Part shown: piece by piece, positions 24,646-35,672 of the stretch | How positions within the stretch are numbered: the stretch's first letter is position 1 | Layout of the letters: each line of letters starts with the position of its first letter | NCBI GenBank assembly: GCA_007922225.1 | Contig: ML679959.1 | Span: forward strand, 25,918,476 to 25,982,475 | Length of the DNA: 64,000 nt | Source: Emydura subglobosa | Taxonomy: Eukaryota > Chordata > Testudines > Chelidae | Direction: 5' to 3' | Made by a program: the position numbers and the translations under genes | Notes under the pieces: model-generated | The model's database searches: none | The model's input: the letters and a program-made list of their open reading frames with translations, nothing else | Told to the model about the DNA's origin: nothing

Positions 24646-27351
24646 CTTTTCATGATCTGGAATGGACACTTCATCATTTATAGAGGGTAAAGGCTTCTTT
24701 TGCTAGACGAAATCTGAGGTCCTCTAGGAGACCTCATCTGACGTGAATCTCAGGTACAAGCAGCAGCCTGATCGTGACTTGTATCATCTGGAGCTGCACT
24801 GAATCTCTGCAGAAGACTTATCTATGACTGGTCTCTGTATTTATTACCATCAGGCTGTGTTATTGAAACATGTTCCAAGGAATATTCTTGAAGGCCACTC
24901 AGAAGCTCTGTTTGCTGCACTGCAGAGCTGCCACCCCTGCAGTGTGGGGAACTTTTCTGACACAAGCACGTAATAGAGGGTCTCCAGTTCCTTCACTGAG
25001 TATTTGTTTCCAGGGGGTGTTTGTGGAGGTCTTGATTATTGGCCTGGAAACCACTGCGAGGCCGCAAATGAAATCAGCTACGAGGCTCCGTGTAATCATT
25101 TTACAATAGCTAGAGCTGATCAGAAATTGGGCTTCAAAGAGAAACTGTCATACAACCTTTACTGCGGCATCCTCACGACGATACCAAAAACATTTCAATT
25201 AGAGCTGGATGAAGATATTTGTAACAAGAAGTTTGACAAAATTGTTTGAAAGCTCAAAAATTTGTGAAACTGATTTTAAAATATTTTTTCCTATGAAACA
25301 CGGAGGACGACAAAGGATTTGCAGGAGAACTTGCATCATTTTGCATTTTGAGATGGTTGGTTCTCTCTGGTCACATAATACTGGTTCTGGATTCTTGATT
25401 GGTTGAGACTGCCCACGTGGCCAAGAGACCCAGAGATGACAGCAGGCCACCAGCCGTTCCTTGCTGGATGCCACCACCAGATTGCATGATAGGGAAATGA
25501 TGTAGGAAGAGAGGGCTTGCATGCTTTAGTCTGATCTTTTTAGGTTAGGACAGTTCAGCAAAGCAGCCAAATTCTGACCCTTCAAAATGTGGATCCTTAC
25601 ACCACCTTTGTTTATATGGCTACCTTAATGCTGGTATTTCAGTGGCTCTCTCTCAAATACAACTCCCTCTGGAGTCAGCATACAGGTCATAAGCACCACG
25701 GTGTGGATACACTGATGCGGTGGTGGGGGGAAACAGGCTGGTTTATCTGCTACCAAATGACTAGTATGCCTTCAGTCTCCAGTTTGCTTGCTGCATTACA
25801 GTTGACCAAACTTCTGGTGTCAACTCACACCTTTGACTGATGGGTGCAGAAACAGGTGTACATGTTCTCACACAGTTTTTGAAGCAGAACTGGAGGGCAT
25901 GCCAGGTTGGCCAAAACTTGGGATTTGCAAGAAATGAACAGGAAATTTCAATATTTGGTTTTGGTTAGATTCAGACAAAGCAAATTTTTCAAAATTTCTC
26001 ATGAACCAAAACCCCCCAAAACAATCATTTTGGAAGTGCTGAGGTTCTGCCAGCTGCTGACTGAAACAGACATGATCAGTTTCAGTGGTGAAACTGAAGG
26101 ACCAAGAATCCTCTCATTTTCACACAGCCAGAGCTCCCAAGCCTGAGGCATAGGCCAACCCCACCATGCAGATTGCTCTGAGGTCAAGAACCACACAGCT
26201 TCCAGACTCCCCGGTCAGCTTGCCTTGCAGGTTGCCTGCAAGCTACCAGTCCACATAGCAGTGCTGCCCCAAAGTTATGGACCCAGGAACCCCAGGCTCC
26301 ACAGCAGCCTGCCAGGAAACCAAGCAGGCTTCTGACAGAACGCTATAAAAGTTCATCAAACCCAAGATGTTTTCACGAAACATTTCAGGTCTGACAAATC
26401 AGCATTTTCCAACAAAACTTTTGCTGGAAAGCTTCCAACCAGCTTTAAATGCGCCATCGCTGGTCTTTCAGATGCATGACCACATATCTGTGACTTTCCA
26501 TGTGCGTGTGCTGCTCTCTCCTTCCTCTGAATTTTATACCTTTGAGCAGTAGAATGTAGGGCTCTATCACGCATAGCTTAAAGAGCTTGTGATGACTTGG
26601 GCACGCACCCAACCTTTACAGTGAGTGTCTGTGAAGGCAACATCACGAAGAAGAATCAAGGATACTGCATCACTGCTCTTTTAGTTTGTAAGTTAATACT
26701 GAACTAGACAATAATTTGCAGTGAGGCTGGGGCACTTCCTGATCTGCTGCATACAGCGTCACCTCCAGCTTCACTTTCCCCGGCTCGTGCACAGACGCAG
26801 AAAGGAATAGCTGAGAGACAGAAGGGGGAAGAATGCCTCTGGGAAAGGAGGGCTCTGCACCCAGTTGCCGAGGGCTGGGTGAGTCCCAGATTAATAAACT
26901 TTTGCTTAAGGTAACTCATTTTACAAGATTTGCTGCCTCTGAAGAGTCTCTGCCTATTTACTACTATTTTATTTCTGCCAAAACCAATCCCATCAGTAAG
27001 TATTCTGTAGCACACTTTGTAAGAGTAACATCAGCGTAATAGGACCTTCAACGCAGCAATGCCTTGCTATTAAATGTTTGCTGAGATGTGGGGCCAGGTT
27101 TTTGAGAACTATCATGTTTGTGGATCAGTGTTTTTACTGTATGCGCATCCAGGACTATCCCATAATTTATTTAAAAACCAAGGTTTAATTTCATTTCCAC
27201 ACCCCTGAGAAATAGAGGAGACCACCTTGTAACATCCCCAAGTAAGATCTAAATTCATTGTACTGAAAACTGCCGATGTATTATGTGAACATCTGTTATT
27301 TTCACAGGCTTATCATATCACAAAAACAACATCATTTTATGTTCTGGGCAC

Positions 27352-27494
27352 CTGGATAAGTTCTCTCCTTTTCAATCCTGCTGCAACATCTTCCTTTGGC
27401 ATGTAGACTTCAAATACATTCTTCTTCCTCCCTCTGGTGGGTTTATTCCGATTCTTTCTATCGCCTGGTGTTGAGACAGCAGCATGGGACTCTC
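27352..27494 (-). CDS. DIS3L2: DIS3L2 coding exon: basic linker and start of cold-shock domain 1
   Basis: A 143-base exon that begins with the last two bases of a split Gly codon and then reads 47 codons: 'ESHAAVSTPGDRKNRNKPTR', 'GRKKNVFEVYMPKEDVAAGL', 'KRRELIQ'. Human DIS3L2 has the matching order: a Ser-Pro-Gly-Asp-Lys-Lys basic segment, Thr-Arg-Gly-Lys-Lys-Lys, 'FETYMSKEDV' and 'LIQ'. The acceptor is TATTTTCAG and the donor is CCAG|GTGCCC. The basic stretch precedes the first strand of CSD1, where DIS3L2 contacts RNA. Both phases agree with the neighbouring exons. Confidence 0.95.
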
Positions 27495-27776
27495 CTGAAA
27501 ATATAAATCCACAAACATTACCTTTCTAACCCAAGTCTGGATGTGTATTTAACAGCAGTTACATGGAAGCTTTGTACTCAAGTTGAAGCTTTGCAAACAG
27601 CTTGCCCAGAATATAGACACACGACATCAAAATATCACAAGACTGGAGAGAACATCTCTTACAAATAATCAACAGTCTTTTACACCGTCACTTCACCAGC
27701 CCCTCCTATGACAGAGCCTGCGCATGCATTTCAAAACAGCTTGTTTCTGAAGTATGTTCCCACTTTATTTTAATAC
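27495..27776 (-). other. DIS3L2: Short DIS3L2 intron (282 bp)
   Basis: Donor G|GTATTA at 27776 leftward and acceptor TTTTCAG at 27495-27496. The small size contrasts with the 7-16 kb introns on either side. Reading through it gives stops, so retention would truncate the protein. Confidence 0.85.
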
Positions 27777-27935
27777 CTCTGGGAGATCCCAGTTTTCTAG
27801 GATTTATTCTGCAGTCTGAATTGTTCATTGTTTCTGCCTGTGATTCAGAAAGCTGCCTCTTCCTATCAAAGTTCTGGGGAGTTCTGGCTGATTCAGAGTT
27901 GTTTCTGGTTCTTGCAAAGCTTCTCTTGTCTCCAC
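27777..27935 (-). CDS. DIS3L2: DIS3L2 coding exon containing the Met that matches the human start
   Basis: A 159-base exon: two bases finishing a Gly codon, 52 codons and one base of the next Gly. It reads 'GDKRSFARTRNNSESARTPQ', 'NFDRKRQLSESQAET', then 'MNNSDCRINPRKLGSPR'. The last block aligns with the start of human DIS3L2 (Met-Ser-His-Pro-Asp-Tyr-Arg-Met-Asn, later Leu-Gly-Thr-Pro-Arg-Gly). The human start therefore corresponds to an internal Met here, and 35 codons before it are open. The acceptor is GATTACAG and the donor is AGAG|GTATTA, which is weaker. The open upstream part is rich in Arg, Ser and Gln, probably disordered. Either this Met is used as in human, or translation starts in the exon at 44456. 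Confidence 0.88.
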
Positions 27936-28288
27936 CTGTAATCAAACACAAGTTTGTAATAAAAGAAAAAAGAAAATGACCCACCTTTGCTGTACTCATG
28001 TTCTCACAGAATCAGAGTAAATGTCTCACTTATGTGCTATATCCTCTCCCCCAAAGAAGTCATCTTCATTAGATCTTTCTTTCAGGGGTTGACTTGCAAT
28101 ACAATGTTGGCTCTTCATACCTCTTAACTCCGACGTTAACTTATTTAAGTATAAACTAAACTCCGGAAATTCCTAAACAAAAGCTTTCCAAAATCCTGTG
28201 AAGTTCTTTAGAATGCACAAAAAGTGAGATGGTTCAACAGTTTTCAAAGTTCAATGCCCCGTTGTCCCTCCCACACCCAAACTCCCAG

Positions 28289-28451
28289 ACCTGGTCTACA
28301 CTGCCGGCTGCCATTGACAGGAGATACGCAAGCTACACATGGATTTATTGCGGCCACCAGAGAGCATGTTGAGGATCGGTTGAGCGGGTCTCCACTGTCT
28401 GCTCAATTGATCCCGCTGCATCGGTCCATGCAGCCCTGGCAGTGTAGACAT
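28289..28451. mobile_element. hAT-like MITE fragment
   Basis: Flanked by the inverted ends 'ctggtctacactgcc' and 'ggcagtgtagacatc', with a non-coding interior ('gtctccactgtctgctcaat'). This is the 'GTCTACAC' type of non-autonomous DNA transposon that recurs through the window. Confidence 0.65.
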
Positions 28452-28949
28452 CTCACTAGCTGGGGGTATGTAAATTCACTTGGAATTGCATGAAAAAATA
28501 TAAAGAATGACAAAAAAATTAAACACACTTGGGGATAATTAAGTACTGTAGTTACCAAAGGAAGTGCGCTGAAGAACTGACTGAGGTCTCTCACACTTAC
28601 ACACACTGACAATGCAAAGTACTGCCTAGGCCCCACATGTCCAGTTTGCTCAACAAGCCATAATCAGAAGGCAATATGCTCACCCTTTCCTTTCCTACCA
28701 TCACCTCAGACCATCCCTACAGCCAGGAGAGCAAGCAGCAGCTTCCAAAGCTTATGCCAATACTGTTTCATGGATCAGCAGATTGGAATGCGAAGCAATG
28801 CAGCTGTCCCCTTTGCCCTCCACCTGGATATTGAATATGTCATCACAGCTTTGCCTTTCAGACCCTACAGGCTATGGGCCCAGGATCCAAGCATGTACCT
28901 GCAAGTCTGGAAATGGCTGGGGGTCAACTTACTTTGTTAACAGCCTACC

Positions 28950-30480
28950 CAAGGTGCAATATGATTATACGACATATGGGAGGTCTAGCACAACTCCCAA
29001 ATGCTTTACAGAGTTAAATAATGGCAAAGGGTAGAGAGATAAGAGATATAGGCAAGACAGAAAAAAATATTTGCTCATTGGTGACTGGAAATGAGATGGT
29101 GAAATACAGAGAGGTTGTTCCTCTGCAGTTGCTGCTGACTGGAAGAAGCTCCCACAACAAAAGAGATAAAAAACTGTGAGGAGCAAGACCCCTGCTAATC
29201 AAGGAGAGGAAAGTAGAAAGACAGACAAACTTTGAGGAGAATTTAAATACAAGAGCAATAATTATATGAATTAGACCCCAAAGTAAACAGGGAACCAGTG
29301 GAGTAACAAAAATGATTAAAGGTCTAGAAAACATGATCAATGAGGAAAGATTGAAAAAATGGGGTTTGTTTAGTCTGGAGAAGAGAAGATGGAAGGGGGA
29401 CATGCTAACAGTTTTCAAGTACATAAAAGGTTGTTAAAAGGAGCAGCGTGAAAAATTGTTCTCCTTCACCTCTAAGAACAGGACAAGAAACAATGGGCTT
29501 AAATTGCAGTGAGACAGGTTTAGATTGGACATTAGGAAAAACTTCGTGTCAGGTTAATTAAGCACTGGAACAAACTGCCTAGGGAGGTTGTGGAATCTCC
29601 GCCATTGAAGGTTTCTAAGACCAGGTTAGACAAACACCTGTCGGGGATAATCTAGTTATTACTTAGTCCTGCCTGGAGTTCAGAAGACTGGACTAGATGG
29701 CCTAGTGAGGTCCCTTCCAGACCTAACCTTTTACGATTCTATAGTTTTTTGTTTGCGAGACAAAGAAAGCAGCAGCATCCTGCATAGACTTAAGTTTGGA
29801 AAGCATGGTTTTGGGACACAAGAGGAAAAGGAGTTGCAATTGTAAAGGGGAAAGAATGAAGCCACAGATGACGTTTTCAACTGAGGGGCAATATAGGCAA
29901 TACTGTATATTGGTCACGTTATGGGATGAGAACATAAGCAGGTTTACAAATGCATAGCAGATGTAGAGCAGAAGAATTCGAGGTCCAGATAGATCCCAAG
30001 GTTATGGAGCAGAGAGAGACAAGCTAGAGATCAAAGCTGAGGAGCACTTGTGCCTCTTGCCCAGAAGAAGTGCTTCAGAAACATTTAGCTGAAGGAAATT
30101 GGAATGAAGTCACAAGCTTGCTTTGCCAAAACGGATACAGAGGGTAGAAAGGGAGGCGTTAATTCAGAGGTGCTAAGATATACAAAGTTGAATACCAACA
30201 CAAAAGCATTATTTGAGGTTAAAGGCAAAGATGGAGTAAATAAAAGGCGTAATTCAAGAACTGAATCGTGAGAGACTCCATAAGGGAGATATCTCAGTGC
30301 AGACAGCGAGTGGAACCATGACTGAAGGGAGCCAGAGATATCTGCATAACCACGGGAGTGGTTCCCAGAGGATGGAAAGGTCAGTGCTGCAGGAAGAACC
30401 AAGATAGAGAAATCAGAGAGATTTCTCCAAGAACTATTCAGAGAAGCAAAATATAATTATCCAAACTGGAATTTAGCCAG
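28950..30480. repeat. Degraded long interspersed repeat interrupted by CR1
   Basis: Both flanks of the CR1 at 29300-29744 (for example 'acagggaaccagtggag' before it and 'agcagcatcctgcatagac', 'aggagttgcaattgtaaa' after it) resemble one common amniote repeat from memory. The family name is unknown to me and the limits are approximate. Confidence 0.35.
29300..29744 (+). mobile_element. CR1 LINE 3' end, short and decayed
   Basis: Begins in the last part of RT with 'atgattaaaggtctagaaaa' and 'gtttgtttagtctggagaag', then 'ggacattaggaaaaacttc', 'ctgcctagggaggttgtgga', and the 3' UTR 'ggactagatggcctagtgag' ending in 'acgattctatag'. Stops interrupt the frame. It is antisense to DIS3L2. Confidence 0.85.
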
Positions 30481-30618
30481 CCATCAGGGTTAACACCAAA
30501 GCTTATAAAAGGAGCCATATGATTTTTAATTCATAAAAAGGGATCAGGACCCTAAGTTTAAGATTCATGGAAGAGATGGCATCTATACCAACCTAGTGCT
30601 CTAACATCTTGCTAAACT

Positions 30619-30898
30619 AAGGCCATGTCTACATTAGCTCTTATGTCAGCAGAATTTTTGTCACTCAGGGTGTAAAAAAAATACCCCCCCGAGAGACATA
30701 AATTTTGCCAGCATAAGCGCCCTTGTGCATAGCACTACGTTGGTGGGAGACACTCCCCCCAATATTGATCCTGCTGCTCACTGAGCTGGTTTTATGATGT
30801 CGACAGAAGAGCTCTCTTCCATCAGCCTAACATAGCTTACACGAGCTCTTTTACATGGCACAGTTGTACAGTAAGCTTGTAAGTGGAGACATAACCCA
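30619..30898. mobile_element. hAT-like MITE
   Basis: Starts 'ggccatgtctacattagc' and ends 'gtaagtggagacataaccc', with internal text shared with other copies ('cagcagaatttttgtcactc', 'gagagctctcttccatcag'-like). Non-coding. Confidence 0.7.
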
Positions 30899-31304
30899 AC
30901 TCACTACCAACTCCAAAAGAAAGCATCATCTTCGAACTCAGAGATTCTCAAACTGGGGTGAGGGTCTCCCTAGGGGGCATGGAATGTATTCGGGGGAGGG
31001 GTGAGACTTTTTAGGGAAAAAACATTACTGTGCACATTTTACCCACAGCATTACTAGCAAAGCTGATTCCTCCCAACGTATCAGGTCCTCAGCCGGTGCT
31101 ATGCATTTTATTTTAAACGGCGTTGTGCATTTTGATGGATTTCTGTTAAGCTTATATAAAGTCGTTGCCTTTCGGTAGGGTATTTGCTACAACTAGGTGT
31201 GTGCATTTAATTTTAGTCATCAACCACAATCACAGTTTTACTTTTGCTCTGATTACAATGGATCATCAGCTCTGTTTGAACCAGTGCTTTCCTGTTTTTA
31301 ATAT

Positions 31305-31364
31305 TCACACCCCCGATCGACATAAATTTTGCTGACACAAGCTGTAGTGTAGACACAGCCTAGG
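31305..31364. mobile_element. Right-end fragment of the same MITE type
   Basis: 'gacataaattttgctgacac' followed by 'gctgtagtgtagacacagcc' is the usual right terminus; the left part is missing. Confidence 0.55.
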
Positions 31365-31481
31365 TTGTTCCTTTCAGATTTTTAAACAGCTTGATTTTGA
31401 AACACTTGAAAGGAACAATGTGCTCTATTGTTCAATTACTTTGCCAACAGAATTCCTCCATTCACTACTTACTGTTGTTGG

Positions 31482-31735
31482 TCTTACAGCTGCACCACTG
31501 TAGTGCTTTAATGAAGATGCTCTAAGGTGTAAGCCAATGGGAGAGAGCTCTCCCATCAGCGTATTTAATCCACCTCCACAAGAGGTGGTAGCTATGCTGG
31601 CAGGAGAAGCCTTCCCGCTGACATAGTGCTGCCTACCTGGGGGGAGGATTAGGTCAATATAACTACGTTGCTTAGGGGGTGTGGATTTTTCACACCCCTG
31701 AGCAATTTAGTTATACTGATATAGGACTGTAGCAT
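31482..31735. mobile_element. hAT-like MITE
   Basis: Begins 'gtcttacagctgcaccactg' and contains 'gagagctctcccatcagcg', 'ggcaggagaagccttcccgc' and 'tcacacccctgagcaattt'. The same internal blocks recur at 49111-49310 and in the 57.4-58.6 kb cluster. Confidence 0.7.
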
Positions 31736-32649
31736 GGTCCAGACCAGTCCATTTCCTCCACTCGTAACAGGAGGATTTTAATTGTTCCCAGTATTAGATC
31801 ATAATCTCGTTATACACAGGGATGCTTTCAAAAAGCCTCCACTTCCCCCAATTAATAGAAGCGTGGAAGGAAATGGAAGCAGCGCCAAAGAACTGATAAA
31901 ATGCAGTAGAACAATTTGTTATTGGCTAATGAGACTCTTTCAACACCTGGTTACTAAATATCTGTCCATATTTCTGCACTATTTCACTTTATTTCCAAAA
32001 GATTTGGATGGTTTAAACCTATATGCCTCTAATCATTCCAAAAGATTCCCTGACCTTTAATTCCTGACGTCAACCCAACTACGTGCTCAATGGAACATTG
32101 TGATATGTCCATGAGTTAGAGGGTATGCCAACTACAATGCAAAAGGGAATCCAACGTTCAGAACCAAAATTCAGGACTCCTCAAATGTTGATCCGTTTGG
32201 TTGGTTGAGACCCACTTTGGCGCCATAAACCTGAGTATCCCCTAGCCCGCCATTTAAGTTCTGATTAAGTTGGTGCTAGACATGGCAAGAAAGGTCCAGA
32301 CAGCCCACATTCATTCTCAGCTCTAATCGTGAGTATGACCTGAGGAGATCAAGGTCCTTCCAAAAGACACATCAAGATCCAGATGAAAATAGAGCTGTGC
32401 GTGCTGGGCCCCACAATCCATAGACACCATCTCACTACAGAAAAGGCAAGCGGAGAATCTGCTCTCTTCTATGCCAGTTAGGGCTGGCCATCTAGCTCCT
32501 GGCACGATGAAAAGGAAGACCTCAGGTGATTGTATTGTTTATTTGTGGAGGCTAGGATCACCCTTTCAAAATCCCATGCACACCCACCACAACTGAGTGC
32601 CATTCTTCCAACTGGAACACAGTTGCACTTTTCTACAATCACAACACTA

Positions 32650-32887
32650 AGCCCGGGCTACACTAGAAACTTTTTCTGGTATAGCAAGTGTCGGTTAGGG
32701 GGCGGAATTTTTTTGTTGTTGTTGCAACTTTTCTGTACTAGCATAAGCCCAAGTGTGGACACAGTTATAGCTATAGACAAGTGCTTTTGCTGGTGTAGTT
32801 TATTTCACTCACTGAACCAGTATAAACTACACCAACTAAAGCACTTTTTTTTTTTAAAACCAATATAAGTTCTATCTACACTAAGAG
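32650..32887. mobile_element. MITE, decayed
   Basis: Begins 'gcccgggctacactagaaac' and ends 'agttctatctacactaagag'; interior with 'taagcccaagtgtggacac'. Non-coding, with a T-run from 32845. Confidence 0.5.
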
Positions 32888-34834
32888 GATTTTGCAGGTC
32901 TAGATATCATGGCAAATAAGTACAGACTAGGCTTAAAAGTTCAGCAGTCATGAGTGCCTTTTCTGCGGTTTTCTGCCAATAGCTATATCAGAGTGTTATG
33001 CTGAGGACATGTTATTCCCTTCTGCTTTGCCCTCATTTAGCATAAAGAAATATTTCCTAATACTCAGTTATACTACCTACCTGAGATGTTCTTTGGAACA
33101 TCCACCTATCCAAGAGGCAGTCAGGATCAGCAACAACCCCATTTCTCTGATTCCATTTCAAGTGAAAACTATGCCTGACTCCTGTGGTTTTTCCTACAAC
33201 TCTCCCATGCTATGCTAATGCTTACGGGTCAGCCACATGCGTCACACAGATTATGTCGGTCACATAACACATCTGTTAGGGCTTTTTTTTTTTTTTTAAA
33301 TCATCGCACACGCCACAGAAGTATCCAAGTGTCTTTCCAATTCCATTTGTTTAAACAAAATGACAATTTAAAAGCCACCTTGATATTTTCTCATGCTCCC
33401 AGGAGTCTCTAAGCTCTTCAATATTTTACCACTTGTAAAAAGGAGACGTGTATAAAGTTTGTTACACAATTTTTAATCTCTATTTTACCAGTGTCTTCCA
33501 ATACCGGACATATTACATAATAAAGTTACCAACACTCAATCTGACAGCACTTTAGTTACTACTATAGAATCTGGTATCAAGTCACTAAATCAAGCTGTAC
33601 AATGGGCAAGAACAGCAAACACCAATAAAGTGAGCTCAAAAGTGAAAGATGTCAGTACAAACATTGATTCTAGACAGGTCACAAGTGACTTTAGCTATTT
33701 GCGTTTTGCAAAGTATTTTGAGGATTTAAGAGATTAAATGTCTTGCTAAGGATAACAGCCAAGTACTTTCTTTGCTTTAAAGAAAAGGAAAAAACCACAC
33801 AAACAGCTGTTGAGAGAGTAAGAGTTCTATACCAGGAAAAAAGATACCATAAGCCATGTCAAGCAGAATTCTGCATTGGTTAGTCACACGGTGACAGAGG
33901 CATTTTTAAAGTAACCTGCTACATTCCCTGGAAATTCAGCTCCACTGTAACTTGCCTTAAAGACCACTATGCTTTAGCACTGCCTTCAGCACTGATTAAG
34001 AGAGTACAGAACTCTTTGATAATGATCTTGGTATATTTCTCTATCAACAAACTTTACAATAGCCTGAAGCAAGCAGATTAAATACAACAGCTCAATAATT
34101 CAGAAGACAAGGTGGCAGGGGGAGAAGAGGATTTCATATGAACAAAGGAGTTCATTCCATGTATATCAGCGGAAGGGAGAAACTTGAGACGTGCATAAAT
34201 TTAGTGAAATGTAGTTATGGTAAAGGAAGACTGTCTGAAGACAGAACCTAGCAAGTGAAATCCCAGCCACCCAACTCAGGTGAGAGCTTGCACAAACCCT
34301 CTTCACAAATGAAATGTAAGGATAAAATCCAAAACCACAGTTTCTACAACACATTCCTTGCTCCACCAAGAGACTTGTGACTTGAGTAATTACCTCCTAT
34401 AATCCACTCAAGATTACATTATAGGGTTAAGGAGAAAAAAACTTTGAGACTCCCAAACAGCATGCAAGTAAGAAAAGGAGTGCACATCTTAGGTTATTCA
34501 CATGTTTTGAAATGATCATATTGTAATTTAAAAGTAGGGGAACCTTCAAGAGAAGGAAATGCATTGGAGGGGAAACATAGAAAGGCATGGTGGATGACAA
34601 TACTGTGGGGTGTTAGAGGGAAAAGAGGAAACTCTGCTGGAAGATAGCATATTTAAGTTTAAATTTGGTTAACAGCCAGTCAAAGAAGAGGAGCAGTTCA
34701 GACCTACAGTTACATGCATTGAATCAACACAGGCATTGAACTGAGTGGTGTGTTAAAAATCAGCTGCCAAAACCAGTTCCCATGCCAGCCAATTTCCACT
34801 TATTGACCGATTGTGATGTGAACATTGTCTAGAC

Positions 34835-34932
34835 CAATGTTTCTCAGTCTTTTTAGGACCAGCTTGCTGCCTTCCTAAACAGTATCAGGGAGATCCCAGG
34901 GACTGGACCAGACAGGTCGTTCAGAAACACTG
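34835..34932. mobile_element. 98-bp hAT MITE with target-site duplication
   Basis: Terminal inverted repeats CAATGTTTCTCA (left) and TCAGAAACACTG (right) agree with the common hAT terminus CAGTGTTTCTCA. The flanks GTCTAGAC (34827-34834) and GCCTAGAC (34933-34940) match at 7 of 8 bases, as an old 8-bp hAT target duplication would. Confidence 0.75.
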
Positions 34933-35549
34933 GCCTAGACCAATGGAAAGTTAACGTTAATAAGATGAGGAGAGAACATTTAAACTCAAACTCTGTCCAT
35001 ACAACTTTTAATCATGATATTGTAACTCAGACACATGGTCACCATAATTGGTTACAAGAAATGCAGTTCAGTTTGTGTCTGCACAGCAGCTTCTCTGCTC
35101 TCATCACCATGTTGTATGTCAACACCTACAAGCACAGTTAGGCAAGTAGGTATCAGTGCATTCTGGGAAAGAATCTGGAAAACTATCCCAACCTGCCTCA
35201 ACAGGAAAGTGCTGAAAGAACGTGCTTCCGGTGCTGGTGTGCGTACATGGGACAGCGCACTCTGGTTTGTCCAGGAAGGCTAGGCAAACAAGATACATAA
35301 ATATGGTGGGGGGAGTCCCATCCATGTTGCTAAAAAGGGTAATGAACCAGTTGGACTCAGGAAGGCACCTGTGTACGTACTTAGGTCTCATGCAGGGGTG
35401 AAACTCTGTTGCTGCCTTGGTTCCTAAATGGGTTTTAACCACATGGTGTATGACCACACACCACACTTAGCAGACCATGCCACTATAACTGGTTACACAC
35501 TCGTTAGCTGTAACATGGATAGGACCTTACCTAATTTTTTCAACATGCC

Positions 35550-35672
35550 AGTGAGATAGGAAGCATCGCTATTTTTCAGATGGGACTAGCAAAGAGGTAA
35601 GTGACTTGCCCAAGGCCACACAGGAAGTCAGTGGCAGAGCTAGATCCTTGTTCCCGGACCCATGCTCAGTTC
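35550..35672 (-). mobile_element. MIR-like tRNA-derived SINE, reversed
   Basis: Reads 'gtgacttgcccaaggccaca' and 'ggaagtcagtggcagagcta', the reverse complement of the conserved core of MIR-type SINEs. The tRNA-like head would lie at the right end and is degraded. Confidence 0.65.

Larger units (their letters stand above)
19899..27351 (-). other. DIS3L2: DIS3L2 intron between CSD1 exons
   Basis: About 7.5 kb between the donor CAG|GTGCCC at 27351 and the acceptor at 19899-19900. It holds a poly(A) run at 20194-20209, an inverted repeat pair (20793-20913 and 24523-24645), and a ZNF143-like motif at 21365-21383. No extra exon is recognised. Stretches 21390-24070 and 24650-27350 show no feature that I can name. 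Confidence 0.8.
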
